Positions 38,431 through 48,108 of a stretch of DNA of 64,000 nucleotides are shown here, piece after piece. Source of the stretch: Corynebacterium uropygiale (GTDB taxonomy: Bacteria; Actinomycetota; Actinomycetes; Mycobacteriales; Mycobacteriaceae). Both the position numbers and the translations under genes were made by a program. The stretch covers positions 186,001-250,000 of the forward strand of contig NZ_JAKGSI010000002.1 in NCBI RefSeq assembly GCF_021568315.1, written 5' to 3'. How positions within the stretch are numbered: position 1 is the first letter of the stretch; every line of letters begins with the position of its first letter. The notes beneath the pieces are model-generated. The model saw only the letters and a list, made by a program, of their open reading frames with translations, was not told the origin of the DNA and did no database searches.

Positions 38431-39048
38431 CTAATCTCCGACCCCACGGGCCTGCAGCGCTTGTGCCAGCGCGCGGGCCTTTTTTATGCACCGAATAAGG
38501 AGGGGCGTCCCGAAAGCGCGGAGCGACCATCCGGCTCCCCGCGCCGTGCGGGCGTCGAGAACATCCCCCGCGATGGTCATCACTGAGGGGATGAGGCGCA
38601 GTGTCAAGCCCACAGCCATCGAGAGCCTCTCGACGGGGACGCCCCAGCGCTCGAGGGGCGCGAGGCCCCTTTCGATTGTTTCCATGAGGCGGGGCAGCGG
38701 GGTCGTCAGCGTGAAGAGGACAGCCGCGGCGATGGCAGCGAGGATGATGATCACCATCGTGGCGGCGGTGGGGAGGTCGCTCGACCACCAGCGGAACGCG
38801 CCGAGCGCAAGCAGAAGGGGGATGGGCGGCCACAGCTGCTCCCAGAGAAGACGCGGCGGGATGCGCGCCCACGCCAGCCCAAGGGCGGGGAGCACGCACG
38901 CGAGGAGGGCGTGGAGCGGTGTCCTCGCGAGGATGGTGCTCAGCGCGATGAAGGCAATGAGCACCAGGAGTTTGAGCCCGGGGTTCGCGCGGTGGATGGC
39001 CGTCGAGCCCGGGGAGTAGACGCCCAGGGGCGGGTGCTGGAGTCTCAT
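38431..39048 (-). CDS. bioN: Energy-coupling factor transporter transmembrane protein (biotin)
   Basis: EcfT-type protein of 205 residues with about five membrane segments. The two coupling motifs are SMAVGLTLRLIPS (near 145) and DARTARGAG (near 164), the usual A-R-G sites that dock on the ATPase. ATG 39048 overlaps the bioM stop. With BioM and BioY it forms a biotin importer, in the order bioY-bioM-bioN found in C. glutamicum. Confidence 0.9.
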   Translation of the reverse strand: MRLQHPPLGVYSPGSTAIHRANPGLKLLVLIAFIALSTILARTPLHALLACVLPALGLAWARIPPRLLWEQLWPPIPLLLALGAFRWWSSDLPTAATMVIIILAAIAAAVLFTLTTPLPRLMETIERGLAPLERWGVPVERLSMAVGLTLRLIPSVMTIAGDVLDARTARGAGWSLRAFGTPLLIRCIKKARALAQALQARGVGD

Positions 39049-39734
39049 GCCCTCGACTCCATGAGGGTCTCGTAGTGGGGGATCACGTCCTCGGGGCGGC
39101 CATCAGCGATGATTCGGTGGTGGTCGATGCAGAGGACCCGGTCAAAGCCTTCGAGAAGCTCGAGGTCGTGGGTGACGACGAGCAGCTGCTGCGGTAAGAG
39201 CTCGAATTCGCGTGCGATACGCCGCCGGTGGCGAAGATCGAGGAGAGTGGTGGGCTCATCGGCGATGATGATGTCCGGTTCCACGACGAGAATGCTCGCG
39301 AGCGCTAACAGCTGCTTCTGGCCACCGGAGAGGACGTGTGGCGAACGCTCGGCCAGGCCGTCGAGCCCAAAGCGGCGGAGCGCGTTGGTGATCCGCTGCT
39401 CGCGTTCGGTGCGGGGGAGGCGGAGGCGGCGGAGGGAGAACTCGAGGTCATCGCGCACGCGGGGCATGATGATTTGATTGTCGGCATCGGAGAAGATGAA
39501 TCCCACTCGACGGCGAACGCGGGCGCCATGGCGGGCGACGTCGACGCCGTCCACGCTCACCGTGCCCTCGGTGGGGGTGACGAGCCCATTGATGAGCCGG
39601 GCGAGCGTCGACTTTCCGCTGCCATTTTCCCCGATGATGCCGATGCGCTGCTCCGTGAGCTCGAGCGATAGGGGATCGAGCACGCGGGTGCCCTCGAAGG
39701 AGACGGACACCCGGTCGAAAGAAATCCTAGGCAT
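39045..39734 (-). CDS. bioM: Energy-coupling factor transporter ATPase (biotin)
   Basis: A 229-residue ABC ATPase with Walker A GENGSGKST near residue 36, LSGGQKQ near 135, and Walker B IIIADEPTTLLD. The switch His is in VVTHDLE. I start it at ATG 39734, which overlaps the end of bioY by eight bases; an upstream extension would encode unconserved residues. It energises BioN and BioY. Confidence 0.9.
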   Translation of the reverse strand: MPRISFDRVSVSFEGTRVLDPLSLELTEQRIGIIGENGSGKSTLARLINGLVTPTEGTVSVDGVDVARHGARVRRRVGFIFSDADNQIIMPRVRDDLEFSLRRLRLPRTEREQRITNALRRFGLDGLAERSPHVLSGGQKQLLALASILVVEPDIIIADEPTTLLDLRHRRRIAREFELLPQQLLVVTHDLELLEGFDRVLCIDHHRIIADGRPEDVIPHYETLMESRA

Positions 39735-40308
39735 GACGCGTGCGCGAGCTCCCCATGAGATCAGGGAAAGCCGAGTGCACCCCCGCAGCAATGAGGACGG
39801 CAACGATGATCTTGGCGATGTCAGGCAGGAGGAAGGGGGCCTGGGCCACGGCCGCAGCCGAGAGGCTCAGACCGGAGCGGAGCATGAGCCCGCCCATGCC
39901 GCAGAGGTACTGGATGAGGAGGCCGAGGACCGCGGCGATGGAGAGCATGAGGGTCAGCGAGCTCGTCGTGGTGCGCGCACGATAGGCGATGAAGCCCGCG
40001 ACGAAGGCGGAGATCACATAGCCGACGAGGTAGCCCGCCGTCGGGCCGGCCAGAGCCTGGAGGGTCGTGCGGCCGCCGGCGAGGACCGGAAGCGCACAGC
40101 CGATGAGGAGGACGAGGAGAGCCGTAAGCCCCCCGCGACGGCAGCCCAGCACCAGGCCGCAGAGGATGATGGCGGCATTCTGGAGGACGATGGGCACGCC
40201 CGCGCCGCCCACGGGAATGCTGAGGAAGCCAAGGACAATGATGAGCGCAGCGAACACAGCGATGTACGCGAGATCCATCGTGGTGGACCGGGAAGCTGAG
40301 GAGGCCAT
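39727..40308 (-). CDS. bioY: Biotin transporter substrate-specificity protein BioY
   Basis: BioY, the S component that binds biotin, here 193 residues from ATG 40308 (a GTG three codons upstream is also possible). It has six hydrophobic segments and the conserved GGAGVPIVLQNAAIILCG and GPTAGYLVGY motifs. Corynebacteria are typically biotin auxotrophs, so this importer is physiologically important to them. The probable BioQ operator and -10 box lie just upstream. Confidence 0.92.
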   Translation of the reverse strand: MASSASRSTTMDLAYIAVFAALIIVLGFLSIPVGGAGVPIVLQNAAIILCGLVLGCRRGGLTALLVLLIGCALPVLAGGRTTLQALAGPTAGYLVGYVISAFVAGFIAYRARTTTSSLTLMLSIAAVLGLLIQYLCGMGGLMLRSGLSLSAAAVAQAPFLLPDIAKIIVAVLIAAGVHSAFPDLMGSSRTRHA

Positions 40309-40324
40309 GAGAAACACCTTACCT

Positions 40325-40353
40325 TGAACAATGTTCAGTGCTCAATAGTGTAC
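40325..40353 (-). promoter_or_regulatory. Probable BioQ operator and bioY promoter
   Basis: TGAACAATGTTCA (40325-40337) is a perfect 13-base palindrome of the form TGAAC-N3-GTTCA, close to the published C. glutamicum BioQ consensus (TGAAC-N3-GTTAC). On the minus strand TACACT (40353-40348) is a suitable -10 box ten bases upstream of it, so bound repressor would cover the transcription start region of bioYMN. Confidence 0.78.
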
Positions 40354-40383
40354 GGTCCGGGAGCGCCGTGTGCCCGCTTGTAT

Positions 40384-40399
40384 TCGAACAGTTGTGCGT
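40384..40399 (+). promoter_or_regulatory. LexA (SOS) box upstream of recA
   Basis: TCGAACAGTTGTGCGT matches the actinobacterial SOS consensus TCGAAC-N4-GTTCGA in 14 of 16 positions when N4 is read as A-NN-T. It lies 168 bases before recA. TAGTGT (40413-40418) downstream is a possible -10 box, so LexA would block the recA promoter. Confidence 0.7.
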
Positions 40400-40566
40400 G
40401 TACATTGTCGGGTAGTGTCCGCGAGGGACGATATGCTTCCACTGTCCTGATGGGGACGAGGGATCCATAAGCGCCCACGCGCCGTCTAGAGAATATAGAG
40501 TGCGTGTGCGTGCTTAGCCGAGACCTCGGCGCTATCCATGAATCGTGAAGGAAAGACAAGAGACTA

Positions 40567-41682
40567 ATGGCAGCTAAGAAAAAGAAGACCAACTCGGGCC
40601 CGGTCGCGGAGGGGGAGCGCGCCAAGGCGTTAGAGTCTGCCCTCGCCATGATCGAGAAGGACTTTGGCAAGGGGGCCGTGATGCGGCTGGGCGATGAGAA
40701 TCGCCCGCCCGTTCGCGCGATTTCCTCGGGGAACACCGCCATTGATATTGCCCTAGGTGTGGGCGGATTCCCGCGCGGACGCATCGTGGAGATTTATGGT
40801 CCGGAGTCCTCGGGTAAGACGACGGTCGCCCTGCACGCCATCGCCTCGGCGCAGAAGGATGGCGGGATTGCGGCGTTCATCGACGCCGAGCACGCCCTGG
40901 ACCCGGATTATGCCCGCAAGCTGGGGGTGGACACGGACGCGCTGCTGGTCTCGCAGCCGGATACCGGCGAGCAGGCGCTGGAAATCGCCGATATGCTCGT
41001 CCGCTCCGGGGCCATCGACATCATCGTCGTGGACTCCGTGGCGGCCCTTACCCCGAAGGCGGAAATCGAGGGCGAGATGGGCGATAGCCACGTTGGCCTC
41101 CAAGCCCGCCTGATGAGCCAAGCCCTCCGGAAGATGACCGGCGCCCTGTACAACGCGGGCACCACGGCCATCTTTATCAACCAGCTGCGCGAGAAGATCG
41201 GTGTCATGTTCGGCTCCCCGGAGACGACGACGGGCGGCAAGGCGCTGAAGTTCTACTCGTCGGTTCGCTGCGATGTTCGACGGATCCAGACGCTCAAGGA
41301 TGGGCAGGATGCGATCGGTAACCGGACGCGACTCAAGGTCGTGAAGAACAAGGTCTCCCCGCCCTTCAAGACCGCGGAGTTCGACATCCTCTATGGCGAG
41401 GGCATTTCCCGGGAGTCCTCTCTCATCGACCTCGGCGTCGAAAACGGCATCATTAAGAAGTCCGGGTCCTGGTTCACCTACGACGGGGACCAGCTGGGCC
41501 AGGGCAAGGAGAAGGTCCGCCAGTTCCTCAAGGACAACACTGATCTCGCCGATGAGATCGAGCAGAAGATCCTCAAGAAGCTGGGCGTTGGGCCCTATGC
41601 CAACGAGGACAACGATGAGCTTACCGACGATCCCGTCGACATGATCCCCAACGTGGATTTCGACGATGAGGATGAGTCCTAG
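40567..41682 (+). CDS. recA: Recombinase A
   Basis: RecA of 371 residues, the strand-exchange ATPase and SOS coprotease. Walker [10 protein letters not shown] is at about 79-87, the Walker B region is [12 protein letters not shown] near 155, and the L2 loop block [22 protein letters not shown] is near 200 (shown as two conserved parts). No intein is present. The acidic C-terminus (DDEDES) is typical. AAGGAAAGA precedes the ATG. recX follows after 44 bases. Confidence 0.98.
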   Translation: MAAKKKKTNSGPVAEGERAKALESALAMIEKDFGKGAVMRLGDENRPPVRAISSGNTAIDIALGVGGFPRGRIVEIYGPESSGKTTVALHAIASAQKDGGIAAFIDAEHALDPDYARKLGVDTDALLVSQPDTGEQALEIADMLVRSGAIDIIVVDSVAALTPKAEIEGEMGDSHVGLQARLMSQALRKMTGALYNAGTTAIFINQLREKIGVMFGSPETTTGGKALKFYSSVRCDVRRIQTLKDGQDAIGNRTRLKVVKNKVSPPFKTAEFDILYGEGISRESSLIDLGVENGIIKKSGSWFTYDGDQLGQGKEKVRQFLKDNTDLADEIEQKILKKLGVGPYANEDNDELTDDPVDMIPNVDFDDEDES

Positions 41683-41726
41683 CCCCACCCATCACCACGA
41701 GCGCTCGAGGAAGGCGGGATAGCCCC

Positions 41727-42344
41727 ATGGAGAACCAGGATGCCATTGCCCGCCTGCGCCAGGCGCTGGCCGAATACGCCGAGGGGGAGCGCGAGAACAC
41801 CATCCTCGATGCACGGGAAGAGGAAGCGAAGGCGCCCGTTCGCGAGCGGGCGCTCAAGCTCCTCAATCAGCGGGCGCGCTCGCGCGAGGAACTGCGGACG
41901 CGGCTTCGTGATCTCGACTTTCCCACCGGGGTCATTGAGGAAGTCCTCGATGACCTGGAGGGGGTGGGCCTCATCAATGACCGTCACTTCGCGGAGCAGT
42001 GGGTCCGCCAGCGTCACGAGCGTCGGGGAAAATCCGCCCGGATGCTGGATCGGGAACTCATCGCCAAAGGTGTAGCGTCGGACATTCGCGAGGATGCGCT
42101 ATCCCAGATCACGCGGGAGGACGAGGAATCGATTGCCTGGGCCATCCTCGAGAAGAAGGCCCGGAGAATCACCTCCATTCCGCGGGATAGTGCGGAATAT
42201 GACAAACACCTGCGCAGGCTGCTCGGGATGCTCGCGCGGCGGGGCTTCCCCCAGGGCATGAGTATGGCGCTCGCCCATCGGTGTTTGGACGAGCGCCTCG
42301 AGGAATTGCGGCAGAGCACGGGCGGAGAAGACGGGGAAGGCTAA
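41727..42344 (+). CDS. recX: RecA regulator RecX
   Basis: RecX caps RecA filaments and inhibits the recombinase. The 205-residue product has three helical repeats, with the first signature ALKLLNQRARSREELRTRL near residue 50, then GVGLINDRHFAEQWVRQR, and KARRITSIPRDS. It is the second gene of the recA unit. Its TAA is separated by only one base from the convergent gluD stop. Confidence 0.93.
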   Translation: MENQDAIARLRQALAEYAEGERENTILDAREEEAKAPVRERALKLLNQRARSREELRTRLRDLDFPTGVIEEVLDDLEGVGLINDRHFAEQWVRQRHERRGKSARMLDRELIAKGVASDIREDALSQITREDEESIAWAILEKKARRITSIPRDSAEYDKHLRRLLGMLARRGFPQGMSMALAHRCLDERLEELRQSTGGEDGEG

Positions 42345-42345
42345 G

Positions 42346-43284
42346 CTACTCGCCCGGGTTCTCCACCTTGTGATAGCCCTTCGCGTGCCAATCGGCGTTG
42401 ACATTGTCCTTGGTGTCAAGGCCCTGGTGGGCGTGCTCGGGGACCTTCGCGATGATGTTCTTCCGTGCTCGCCCGGCGCGGAGCTGCCGCTCAACCCGGC
42501 TGGCCAGCGCCGTGAGGCCATAGTTGATGAGGATCATGATGATCGCCACCACCACGAGGGAAGCAAGGTAGTTGCTGTTCGCCGAGGCCGACTGGATCCC
42601 GGAACGCACCACCTCGATATAACCGATCTGGTAGCCCAAGGCCGAATCCTTCAGCGCAATGACCATCTGCGCGATGAGTGCCGGCAGCATCGCGGCAATC
42701 GCCTGCGGGAGAAGCACGTGGCGCATCGTCTGCCGATGGCTCAAGCCCAGTGCTTTCGCCGCTTCCACCTGCCCCTTCGGGAGCGAGTGGATACCTGAAC
42801 GCACGATCTCCGCGATGACCGAGCCGTTGTAGAGCGTGAGCCCGCAGACGACTGCCGCCAGCGCCATGTGCTTGGTCATCACCAGGTGATAGCGGGCAAA
42901 GAGCTGGTAGGAGAAGATCATGAGGAGGAGCACCGGGATGGCCCGGAAGAACTCCACAATGATGCCGCAGACCCACCGGAGCACCCGGTTTTCCGACAGG
43001 CGGCCCACACCCAGCAGCACGCCCACCACGAGCGCGAGGACAATGGAGAAGCCAGCCGCAAGGATGGTCCCCCACAAGCCCGGGAGAATGTAGGTGGTCC
43101 ACGTCTGCGAGACGATGAAGGGGCGCCACATTGCGGCATCGAGCTGGCCGTTTGCGGCGAGCGTGGAAACGATCCACCACAGCGTCCCGGCTGCGAGAAG
43201 GAGGACGACAAGGCTGATGGCGCGGTTCGTGCGTCGGCCCCGAGGACCAGGCGCGTCATAGAGAACTGTTGCGCGGACGGACAT
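42346..43284 (-). CDS. gluD: Glutamate ABC transporter permease GluD
   Basis: A 312-residue HisM-type permease with five to six membrane segments and the polar amino-acid coupling motif [22 protein letters not shown] near residue 175 (two adjoining blocks). The C-terminal 50 residues are a polar tail, typical of corynebacterial GluD. ATG 43284 overlaps the gluC TAA by one base. The gluABCD system next to recX is the arrangement in C. glutamicum. Confidence 0.9.
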   Translation of the reverse strand: MSVRATVLYDAPGPRGRRTNRAISLVVLLLAAGTLWWIVSTLAANGQLDAAMWRPFIVSQTWTTYILPGLWGTILAAGFSIVLALVVGVLLGVGRLSENRVLRWVCGIIVEFFRAIPVLLLMIFSYQLFARYHLVMTKHMALAAVVCGLTLYNGSVIAEIVRSGIHSLPKGQVEAAKALGLSHRQTMRHVLLPQAIAAMLPALIAQMVIALKDSALGYQIGYIEVVRSGIQSASANSNYLASLVVVAIIMILINYGLTALASRVERQLRAGRARKNIIAKVPEHAHQGLDTKDNVNADWHAKGYHKVENPGE

Positions 43285-43970
43285 TACTTCTTCACCGCCC
43301 AACGCCGAGACAGTGCCCCGAGGAGAAGACCCGTGGGCAGGGTAAGGATGATGAAGCCCAAGGCGAAAATGCCGAAGATGACGAAGAGCATGTTCGCGTT
43401 CATCTCGATGGTGGACTTCATGAGGAGCGAGGCCTCAGCGACACCGATGGCCGAGGCGATCGTCGTGTTCTTCGTCAGCGCGATGAGCGTGTTGCTCAGC
43501 GGGACGATGGCCGCGCGGAAGGCTTGGGGGAAGACGACGTGACGAAATGTTTGCGCGAAGCTCAACCCCAGGGAGCGAGCGGCCTCCGCCTGCCCGAAGT
43601 CCACGGTGTTGATCCCGGATCGCAGCGATTCAGCAACGAAAGCCGAGGTGTAGAGAATGAAGCCGAGGATCGCCAGGCGAACATTGTTGTCCACGAGGAA
43701 GGTGGGGGACTGGCGGTCGGCGAGAGCAAGTCCGAGGTTCTGGAAGAGCCCAAAGGAGCAGAAGAGCACCACCAGGGTCAACGGGGTATTGCGGATGGTG
43801 TTGATGTAGAAGCCTGCGAGGAAACGCAGGATCGCGACGGGGGATACCCGCATCGCGGTGAGGACGATGCCCAGGACGAGCGCGCCGAGCCCCGAGATGA
43901 CGGTCAATTTGATCGTCATCCAGAAGGCGGGAAGGAGCGCTGGCCCCAGCGTTGACCATAGTGTGGACAT
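43284..43970 (-). CDS. gluC: Glutamate ABC transporter permease GluC
   Basis: A 228-residue HisM-type permease with about five membrane segments and the coupling motif [29 protein letters not shown] ([19 protein letters not shown]) near residue 130. It forms the channel with GluD. The SD is modest (GGGAG, 11 bases away). In C. glutamicum gluABCD takes up glutamate at low concentration. Confidence 0.9.
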   Translation of the reverse strand: MSTLWSTLGPALLPAFWMTIKLTVISGLGALVLGIVLTAMRVSPVAILRFLAGFYINTIRNTPLTLVVLFCSFGLFQNLGLALADRQSPTFLVDNNVRLAILGFILYTSAFVAESLRSGINTVDFGQAEAARSLGLSFAQTFRHVVFPQAFRAAIVPLSNTLIALTKNTTIASAIGVAEASLLMKSTIEMNANMLFVIFGIFALGFIILTLPTGLLLGALSRRWAVKK

Positions 43971-43998
43971 ACCTGAAGGACTCCCTGCTGGTGGCTAC

Positions 43999-44871
43999 TT
44001 ACTTGTCGAGGAAGGAGAGGTCACCCGGGGTGCCCGGGTCAATGCCCTCGCTCCCGCCAAGGTTCTTGGTGACAAGCTTGTCGAAGGTGCCGTCCTTCAG
44101 CATGGCCTCGAGGGCGCTGTTCACCGCGTCGGTGGCCTCCTTATCATCCTTCGCGATACCGATGCCGTAGTACTCATCGGTGAACTGGGAGCCATCCTTC
44201 TTCTTGAGGTCCACCACGCGGAAGGCGTTGGGGGACTGGGCGGAATAGCCGTTGAGGATGGTGGCATCGGTGGTAATGGCGTCGATGGAGCCATTCTTCA
44301 GCGCCTCGACGCAGGAGGAGTAGGTATCAAACTCCTGGAGCTGGACGCTGGGGAGCTCCTCTTTCACCTTCTGCGCGGGGGTAGATCCGGACACGGAGCA
44401 GAGGATCCGTCCGTCGAGGTCATCGAGGCCCTTGATGGCGTTATCATCGCTGCGAACGAGGAGCGCCTGGTGGGTGATGAGGTAGGGCCCGCCGAAGTTG
44501 ACGGACTCCGCGCGGCTCTTGTTGATGGAGTACGTCGCCGCGATGAGCCCCACCGTGCCGTTCTGGATGTCGTTTTCACGCTGGGCGGAGGGGGTCTCGT
44601 GCCAGGAGATCTCGGGCTCCTTCCACCCCTTCTCCTCGGCGATGTGCTTGACGACGTAGTTGATGATGTCGACGTCGAGGCCGCTCATCGAGCCATCGGG
44701 GTTGCGCAGGCCCAGGCCGGGCTGATCGTACTTGGTGCCTGCCGTTACGTTTCCGGACTCAATCTGGGCGAGCAAGCCGGCTGAATCACCACCGCCGCAG
44801 GCGGTGAGGGTCACAAGTCCAAGGCCAGCCGCGGTACAGGCGGCAAGAACGCGGGAAAGGGTAGAGGTCAT
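43999..44871 (-). CDS. gluB: Glutamate-binding lipoprotein GluB
   Basis: A 290-residue family 3 solute-binding protein. The signal peptide ends in LTAC with the lipidated Cys25. Downstream are GLDVDIINYVVKHI, ISWHETPSAQRENDIQNG-like and DGRILCSVSGSTPAQK blocks of the amino-acid binding type. It lies between the ATPase (20 bases) and the permeases. Start ATG 44871 is the only one that yields a proper signal peptide. Glutamate specificity is inferred from synteny. Confidence 0.9.
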   Translation of the reverse strand: MTSTLSRVLAACTAAGLGLVTLTACGGGDSAGLLAQIESGNVTAGTKYDQPGLGLRNPDGSMSGLDVDIINYVVKHIAEEKGWKEPEISWHETPSAQRENDIQNGTVGLIAATYSINKSRAESVNFGGPYLITHQALLVRSDDNAIKGLDDLDGRILCSVSGSTPAQKVKEELPSVQLQEFDTYSSCVEALKNGSIDAITTDATILNGYSAQSPNAFRVVDLKKKDGSQFTDEYYGIGIAKDDKEATDAVNSALEAMLKDGTFDKLVTKNLGGSEGIDPGTPGDLSFLDK

Positions 44872-44890
44872 GGCGATCTCCTTAGGGTTA

Positions 44891-45637
44891 TTAGTGGGCG
44901 AGGATCTTGTCCAGGAAGTCTCTCGCCCGCTCGCTGCTGGGATGAGTGAAGAAGTCATCCGGGTTGGTGTCCTCCACCACGCTTCCGTCGGCCATGAAGA
45001 GGATCCGGTCAGCAACGCGTCGGGCAAAGCCCATCTCGTGGGTGACGCAGACCATCGTCATGCCGTCCTCCGCGAGGCTGGCCATGACGTCGAGAACCTC
45101 GTTGACCATCTCGGGGTCGAGGGCAGAGGTGGGCTCGTCGAAGAGCATGATCTTCGGGTCCATGGCGAGCGCTCGGGCGATAGCCACGCGCTGCTGCTGT
45201 CCACCGGATAGCTGGGCGGGATACTTGTCAGCCTGGTTGGCGATGCCGACGCGGTCCAGGAGGGCGAGGGCCTTCTTCTGGGCCTCCTCCTTGGACTGTC
45301 GGCGCACCTTGATGGGGCCAAGCGTGACGTTATCCCGAATGGTGAGGTGTGGGAAGAGGTTGAATGACTGGAACACCATGCCGACGTTGGCGCGGAGGGA
45401 GGCGAGTTCCTTTCCTTCCTCGGGGAGCGGAACGCCGTCGATCTCAATGACACCCCCGTCGATTGTCTCCAGCCGGTTGAGGGTACGACACAGCGTGGAC
45501 TTCCCCGATCCGGAGGGGCCCAGCACCACCACGACCTGCCCACGAGGGATCTCGAGCGTGATGTCCCGGAGCGCGTGGTAGTCGTCGAAATACTTGTTGA
45601 CGCCGGACATCCGGATCATGGGTGTGTTCTGTGTCAT
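44891..45637 (-). CDS. gluA: Glutamate ABC transporter ATP-binding protein GluA
   Basis: A 248-residue polar amino-acid ABC ATPase. Walker [10 protein letters not shown] is near residue 40, Q-loop [10 protein letters not shown] near 89, signature LSGGQQQR near 143, and Walker [14 protein letters not shown] follows. First gene of the minus-strand gluABCD operon. TAAGCT on the minus strand (45649-45644) ends six bases before the ATG and no ribosome binding site is visible, so the transcript may be leaderless. Confidence 0.93.
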   Translation of the reverse strand: MTQNTPMIRMSGVNKYFDDYHALRDITLEIPRGQVVVVLGPSGSGKSTLCRTLNRLETIDGGVIEIDGVPLPEEGKELASLRANVGMVFQSFNLFPHLTIRDNVTLGPIKVRRQSKEEAQKKALALLDRVGIANQADKYPAQLSGGQQQRVAIARALAMDPKIMLFDEPTSALDPEMVNEVLDVMASLAEDGMTMVCVTHEMGFARRVADRILFMADGSVVEDTNPDDFFTHPSSERARDFLDKILAH

Positions 45638-45684
45638 GGGCGTAGCTTAAAATAAGCCATCTCATATTAAGATTTTCTCATGCA

Positions 45685-45707
45685 ATACCACCCCCATTGT
45701 GGGGTAT
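45685..45707. repeat. Imperfect inverted repeat between gluA and miaB
   Basis: ATACC and GGTAT flank a C-rich/G-rich core in the 227-base divergent spacer, about 50 bases upstream of gluA. It could be an operator for the glutamate uptake genes. Other parts of the spacer show only the miaB promoter. Confidence 0.3.
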
Positions 45708-45827
45708 ATCACCCGTGGTGGTCGTGGGCCTCACACCGGGGAAGGGAGCGCGTGGGTCGGTGAGGCGCTCGGGCTCACCACTGCGCCGCGCGCCGGAAAA
45801 CCGCGGCTCAGTGCGGATTCCAGGAAA

Positions 45828-45856
45828 TTGGTGAGGGGCGAGGGGATCACTACAAT
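45828..45856 (+). promoter_or_regulatory. Promoter of leaderless miaB
   Basis: TTGGTG (45828-45833) and TACAAT (45851-45856) are spaced by exactly 17 bases. TACAAT ends eight bases before the GTG start of miaB, with no Shine-Dalgarno sequence between. This is the best-formed promoter in the window. Confidence 0.65.
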
Positions 45857-45864
45857 GAGCGAAC

Positions 45865-47388
45865 GTGACTCAGCAATCCAGCCAGCTACAGCATGCCCTC
45901 GGGGCGGCGTCCGAAGGGCCCCGGACTTATGAAGTGCGCACCTTCGGGTGCCAGATGAACGTCCATGATTCGGAGCGTCTCTCTGGGCTTCTCGAGGATG
46001 CCGGTTATGCCCCCGCTCCTGCGGGGGAGGAGGCTGACCTCGTCGTCTTCAATACCTGCGCCGTGCGAGAGAACGCGGACACGCGCCTCTACGGAACCCT
46101 GGGGCTCCTGAAGAGCACGAAGGAACAGCACCCCGGTATGCAAATCGCCGTGGGCGGATGCCTGGCGCAGAAGGATCGCAACGTCGTGATCGAGAAGGCG
46201 CCGTGGGTGGACGTCGTCTTCGGAACGCACAATATTGGCTCCCTGCCGGCGCTTTTGGAGCGCGCCCGCCACAATGAGTCCGCGCAGGTGGAGATCGTCG
46301 AATCCCTCGAGCAGTTCCCTTCCGTGCTGCCCGCCAAGCGGGAATCGGCGTACTCGGGTTGGGTGTCCATCTCGGTGGGCTGCAATAACACGTGCACCTT
46401 CTGCATCGTGCCGTCGTTGCGCGGGAAGGAAGTGGACCGCCGGCCAGGCGATATTCTGGCAGAGGTGAAGGCGCTCGTCGACCAGGGCGTGAGCGAGGTG
46501 ACCCTGCTCGGGCAGAACGTCAACGCCTATGGCGTGAACTTTGCTGACCCGGACATGGAGCGCGATCGCTCCGCATTTTCCAAGCTGCTGCGCGCCTGCG
46601 GGGAGATTGAGGGTCTGGAGCGCCTGCGCTTCACCAGCCCCCACCCGGCCGAGTTCACCTCGGATGTTATCGACGCCATGGCCGAGACCCCGAATGTCTG
46701 CCCCCAGCTGCACATGCCGCTGCAGTCCGGTTCGGACCGGATCCTCAAGGAGATGCGGCGCAGCTACCGAACCAAGAAGTTCCTCCGCATTCTCGACGAG
46801 GTCCGCGCCAAAATCCCCCACGCGGCGATCACCACGGACATCATCGTCGGCTTCCCCGGGGAAACCGAGGAGGATTTCCAGGCCACCCTCGACGTCATGG
46901 AGAAGGCGCGCTTTACCTCCGCGTTTACCTTCCAGTACTCGCCGCGGCCCGGCACCCCGGCGGCCACCATGGAGAAGCAGGTCCCCAAGGAGGTTGTGCA
47001 GGAGCGCTACGAGCGGCTCATCGCACTCCAGGAGCGGATCTGCGCAGAGGAGAATGAGACCTTCCTTGGTCGCGAGCTCGAGCTGCTCGTCCAGGAGGAT
47101 CAGGGCAAGAAGAGCAAGCAGAATCACCGCATGAGCGGGAGGGCTCGCGACGGCCGGCTCGTGCACTTCACGCCCGAAGCCGCGGAGGAGGGGGCGATCG
47201 ACGGCTCGATCCGCCCGGGAGACGTCGTGCACGTCACCGTCACCGAGTCGAAGCCGCACTTCCTCATCGCGGACTCCGGGGTGCACTCGCACCGGCGCAC
47301 CCGGGCAGGGGACATGAGCGAGGCCGGGAAGGTCCCAACCACCGCTCCCGTCGGGGTAGGGTTGGGAATGCCGCGAGTGCGGAGCTAA
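45865..47388 (+). CDS. miaB: tRNA-2-methylthio-N6-dimethylallyladenosine synthase
   Basis: MiaB adds the 2-methylthio group to i6A37 in tRNAs, using two Fe-S clusters. The 507-residue product has the N-terminal UPF0004 domain with its three cysteines ([25 protein letters not shown]), the radical SAM motif [11 protein letters not shown] near residue 173, and a TRAM domain near 375-450. The tail is polar. It lies in one run with the DUF and miaA genes, and miaA makes the i6A substrate. Confidence 0.95.
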   Translation: MTQQSSQLQHALGAASEGPRTYEVRTFGCQMNVHDSERLSGLLEDAGYAPAPAGEEADLVVFNTCAVRENADTRLYGTLGLLKSTKEQHPGMQIAVGGCLAQKDRNVVIEKAPWVDVVFGTHNIGSLPALLERARHNESAQVEIVESLEQFPSVLPAKRESAYSGWVSISVGCNNTCTFCIVPSLRGKEVDRRPGDILAEVKALVDQGVSEVTLLGQNVNAYGVNFADPDMERDRSAFSKLLRACGEIEGLERLRFTSPHPAEFTSDVIDAMAETPNVCPQLHMPLQSGSDRILKEMRRSYRTKKFLRILDEVRAKIPHAAITTDIIVGFPGETEEDFQATLDVMEKARFTSAFTFQYSPRPGTPAATMEKQVPKEVVQERYERLIALQERICAEENETFLGRELELLVQEDQGKKSKQNHRMSGRARDGRLVHFTPEAAEEGAIDGSIRPGDVVHVTVTESKPHFLIADSGVHSHRRTRAGDMSEAGKVPTTAPVGVGLGMPRVRS

Positions 47389-47415
47389 GAGTATCGAAGG
47401 AGAATAGTTCACGCG

Positions 47416-48108
47416 ATGACATCCCAGCAGAATGAGGGCCTTGGCCAGCAGGAAAAGAAGCTCGCGCGGAGTTTGACGTCCGATGCGTGGCCGACGATCC
47501 GGCTCGCACTGGGCATCGCCTTTCTCCTCTGGATCGTCTCGCTCGTCCTGCCCTTTACGACGGGCGGCCCCAATGGTGAGTCGAGCGTCCGCACCTATGA
47601 GATCCTGCTGGTGAGCGGCACGGCGCGGGCCGCGGGCATCACGATCACCGAGTTCGTCTTCGTCATTCTCACGGCGATCGGCCCCGGGGTACTCAACCTC
47701 ATTCTCCTTCTCACGCGCTCCACGATTGTCTCGTGGCTGCTCTGGATGTTTAGCTGCGTGAGCGCCTTCTTTATCGTCTTGGCGCTGTGGCTGAGGCACA
47801 CGGCAGTGGATAATCCGGCGGGCAGTGCCTCCTTCGGGATGTACCTTGCGATCCTCCCGGTGCTCATCTGCGTGGTCGTGAGCAGCAACATCATCCTGCG
47901 GCGGACCCCGGAGCAGCTGTCCATGGCGGAGCGCCGCCGCGCGGAGGACCACCTGGATAGCGTCGGCCTCCTCCAAGCCGAGGAATTCAAGAGCCAGAAT
48001 CAGCGAGACTGGGAGACGAACCCGCTGCTCATCGATGATCGACGCGCCCAGGCGCACGCCCGCGCCCGCGGCAAGGAGAGCACGGATTCCACCCGCCCCG
48101 CGAACTAG
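47416..48108 (+). CDS. Four-helix membrane protein of unknown function (Rv2732c-like)
   Basis: A 230-residue protein with four membrane segments (about 29-48, 75-98, 108-128 and 145-165), a short polar N-terminus and a long charged C-terminus. I recognise no enzyme motif. Its place between miaB and miaA matches Rv2732c of M. tuberculosis, a conserved actinobacterial membrane protein. AAGGAG precedes the ATG at 13 bases. Its stop shares the CTAG palindrome with the convergent GNAT gene, and its terminator lies inside that gene. Confidence 0.78.
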   Translation: MTSQQNEGLGQQEKKLARSLTSDAWPTIRLALGIAFLLWIVSLVLPFTTGGPNGESSVRTYEILLVSGTARAAGITITEFVFVILTAIGPGVLNLILLLTRSTIVSWLLWMFSCVSAFFIVLALWLRHTAVDNPAGSASFGMYLAILPVLICVVVSSNIILRRTPEQLSMAERRRAEDHLDSVGLLQAEEFKSQNQRDWETNPLLIDDRRAQAHARARGKESTDSTRPAN

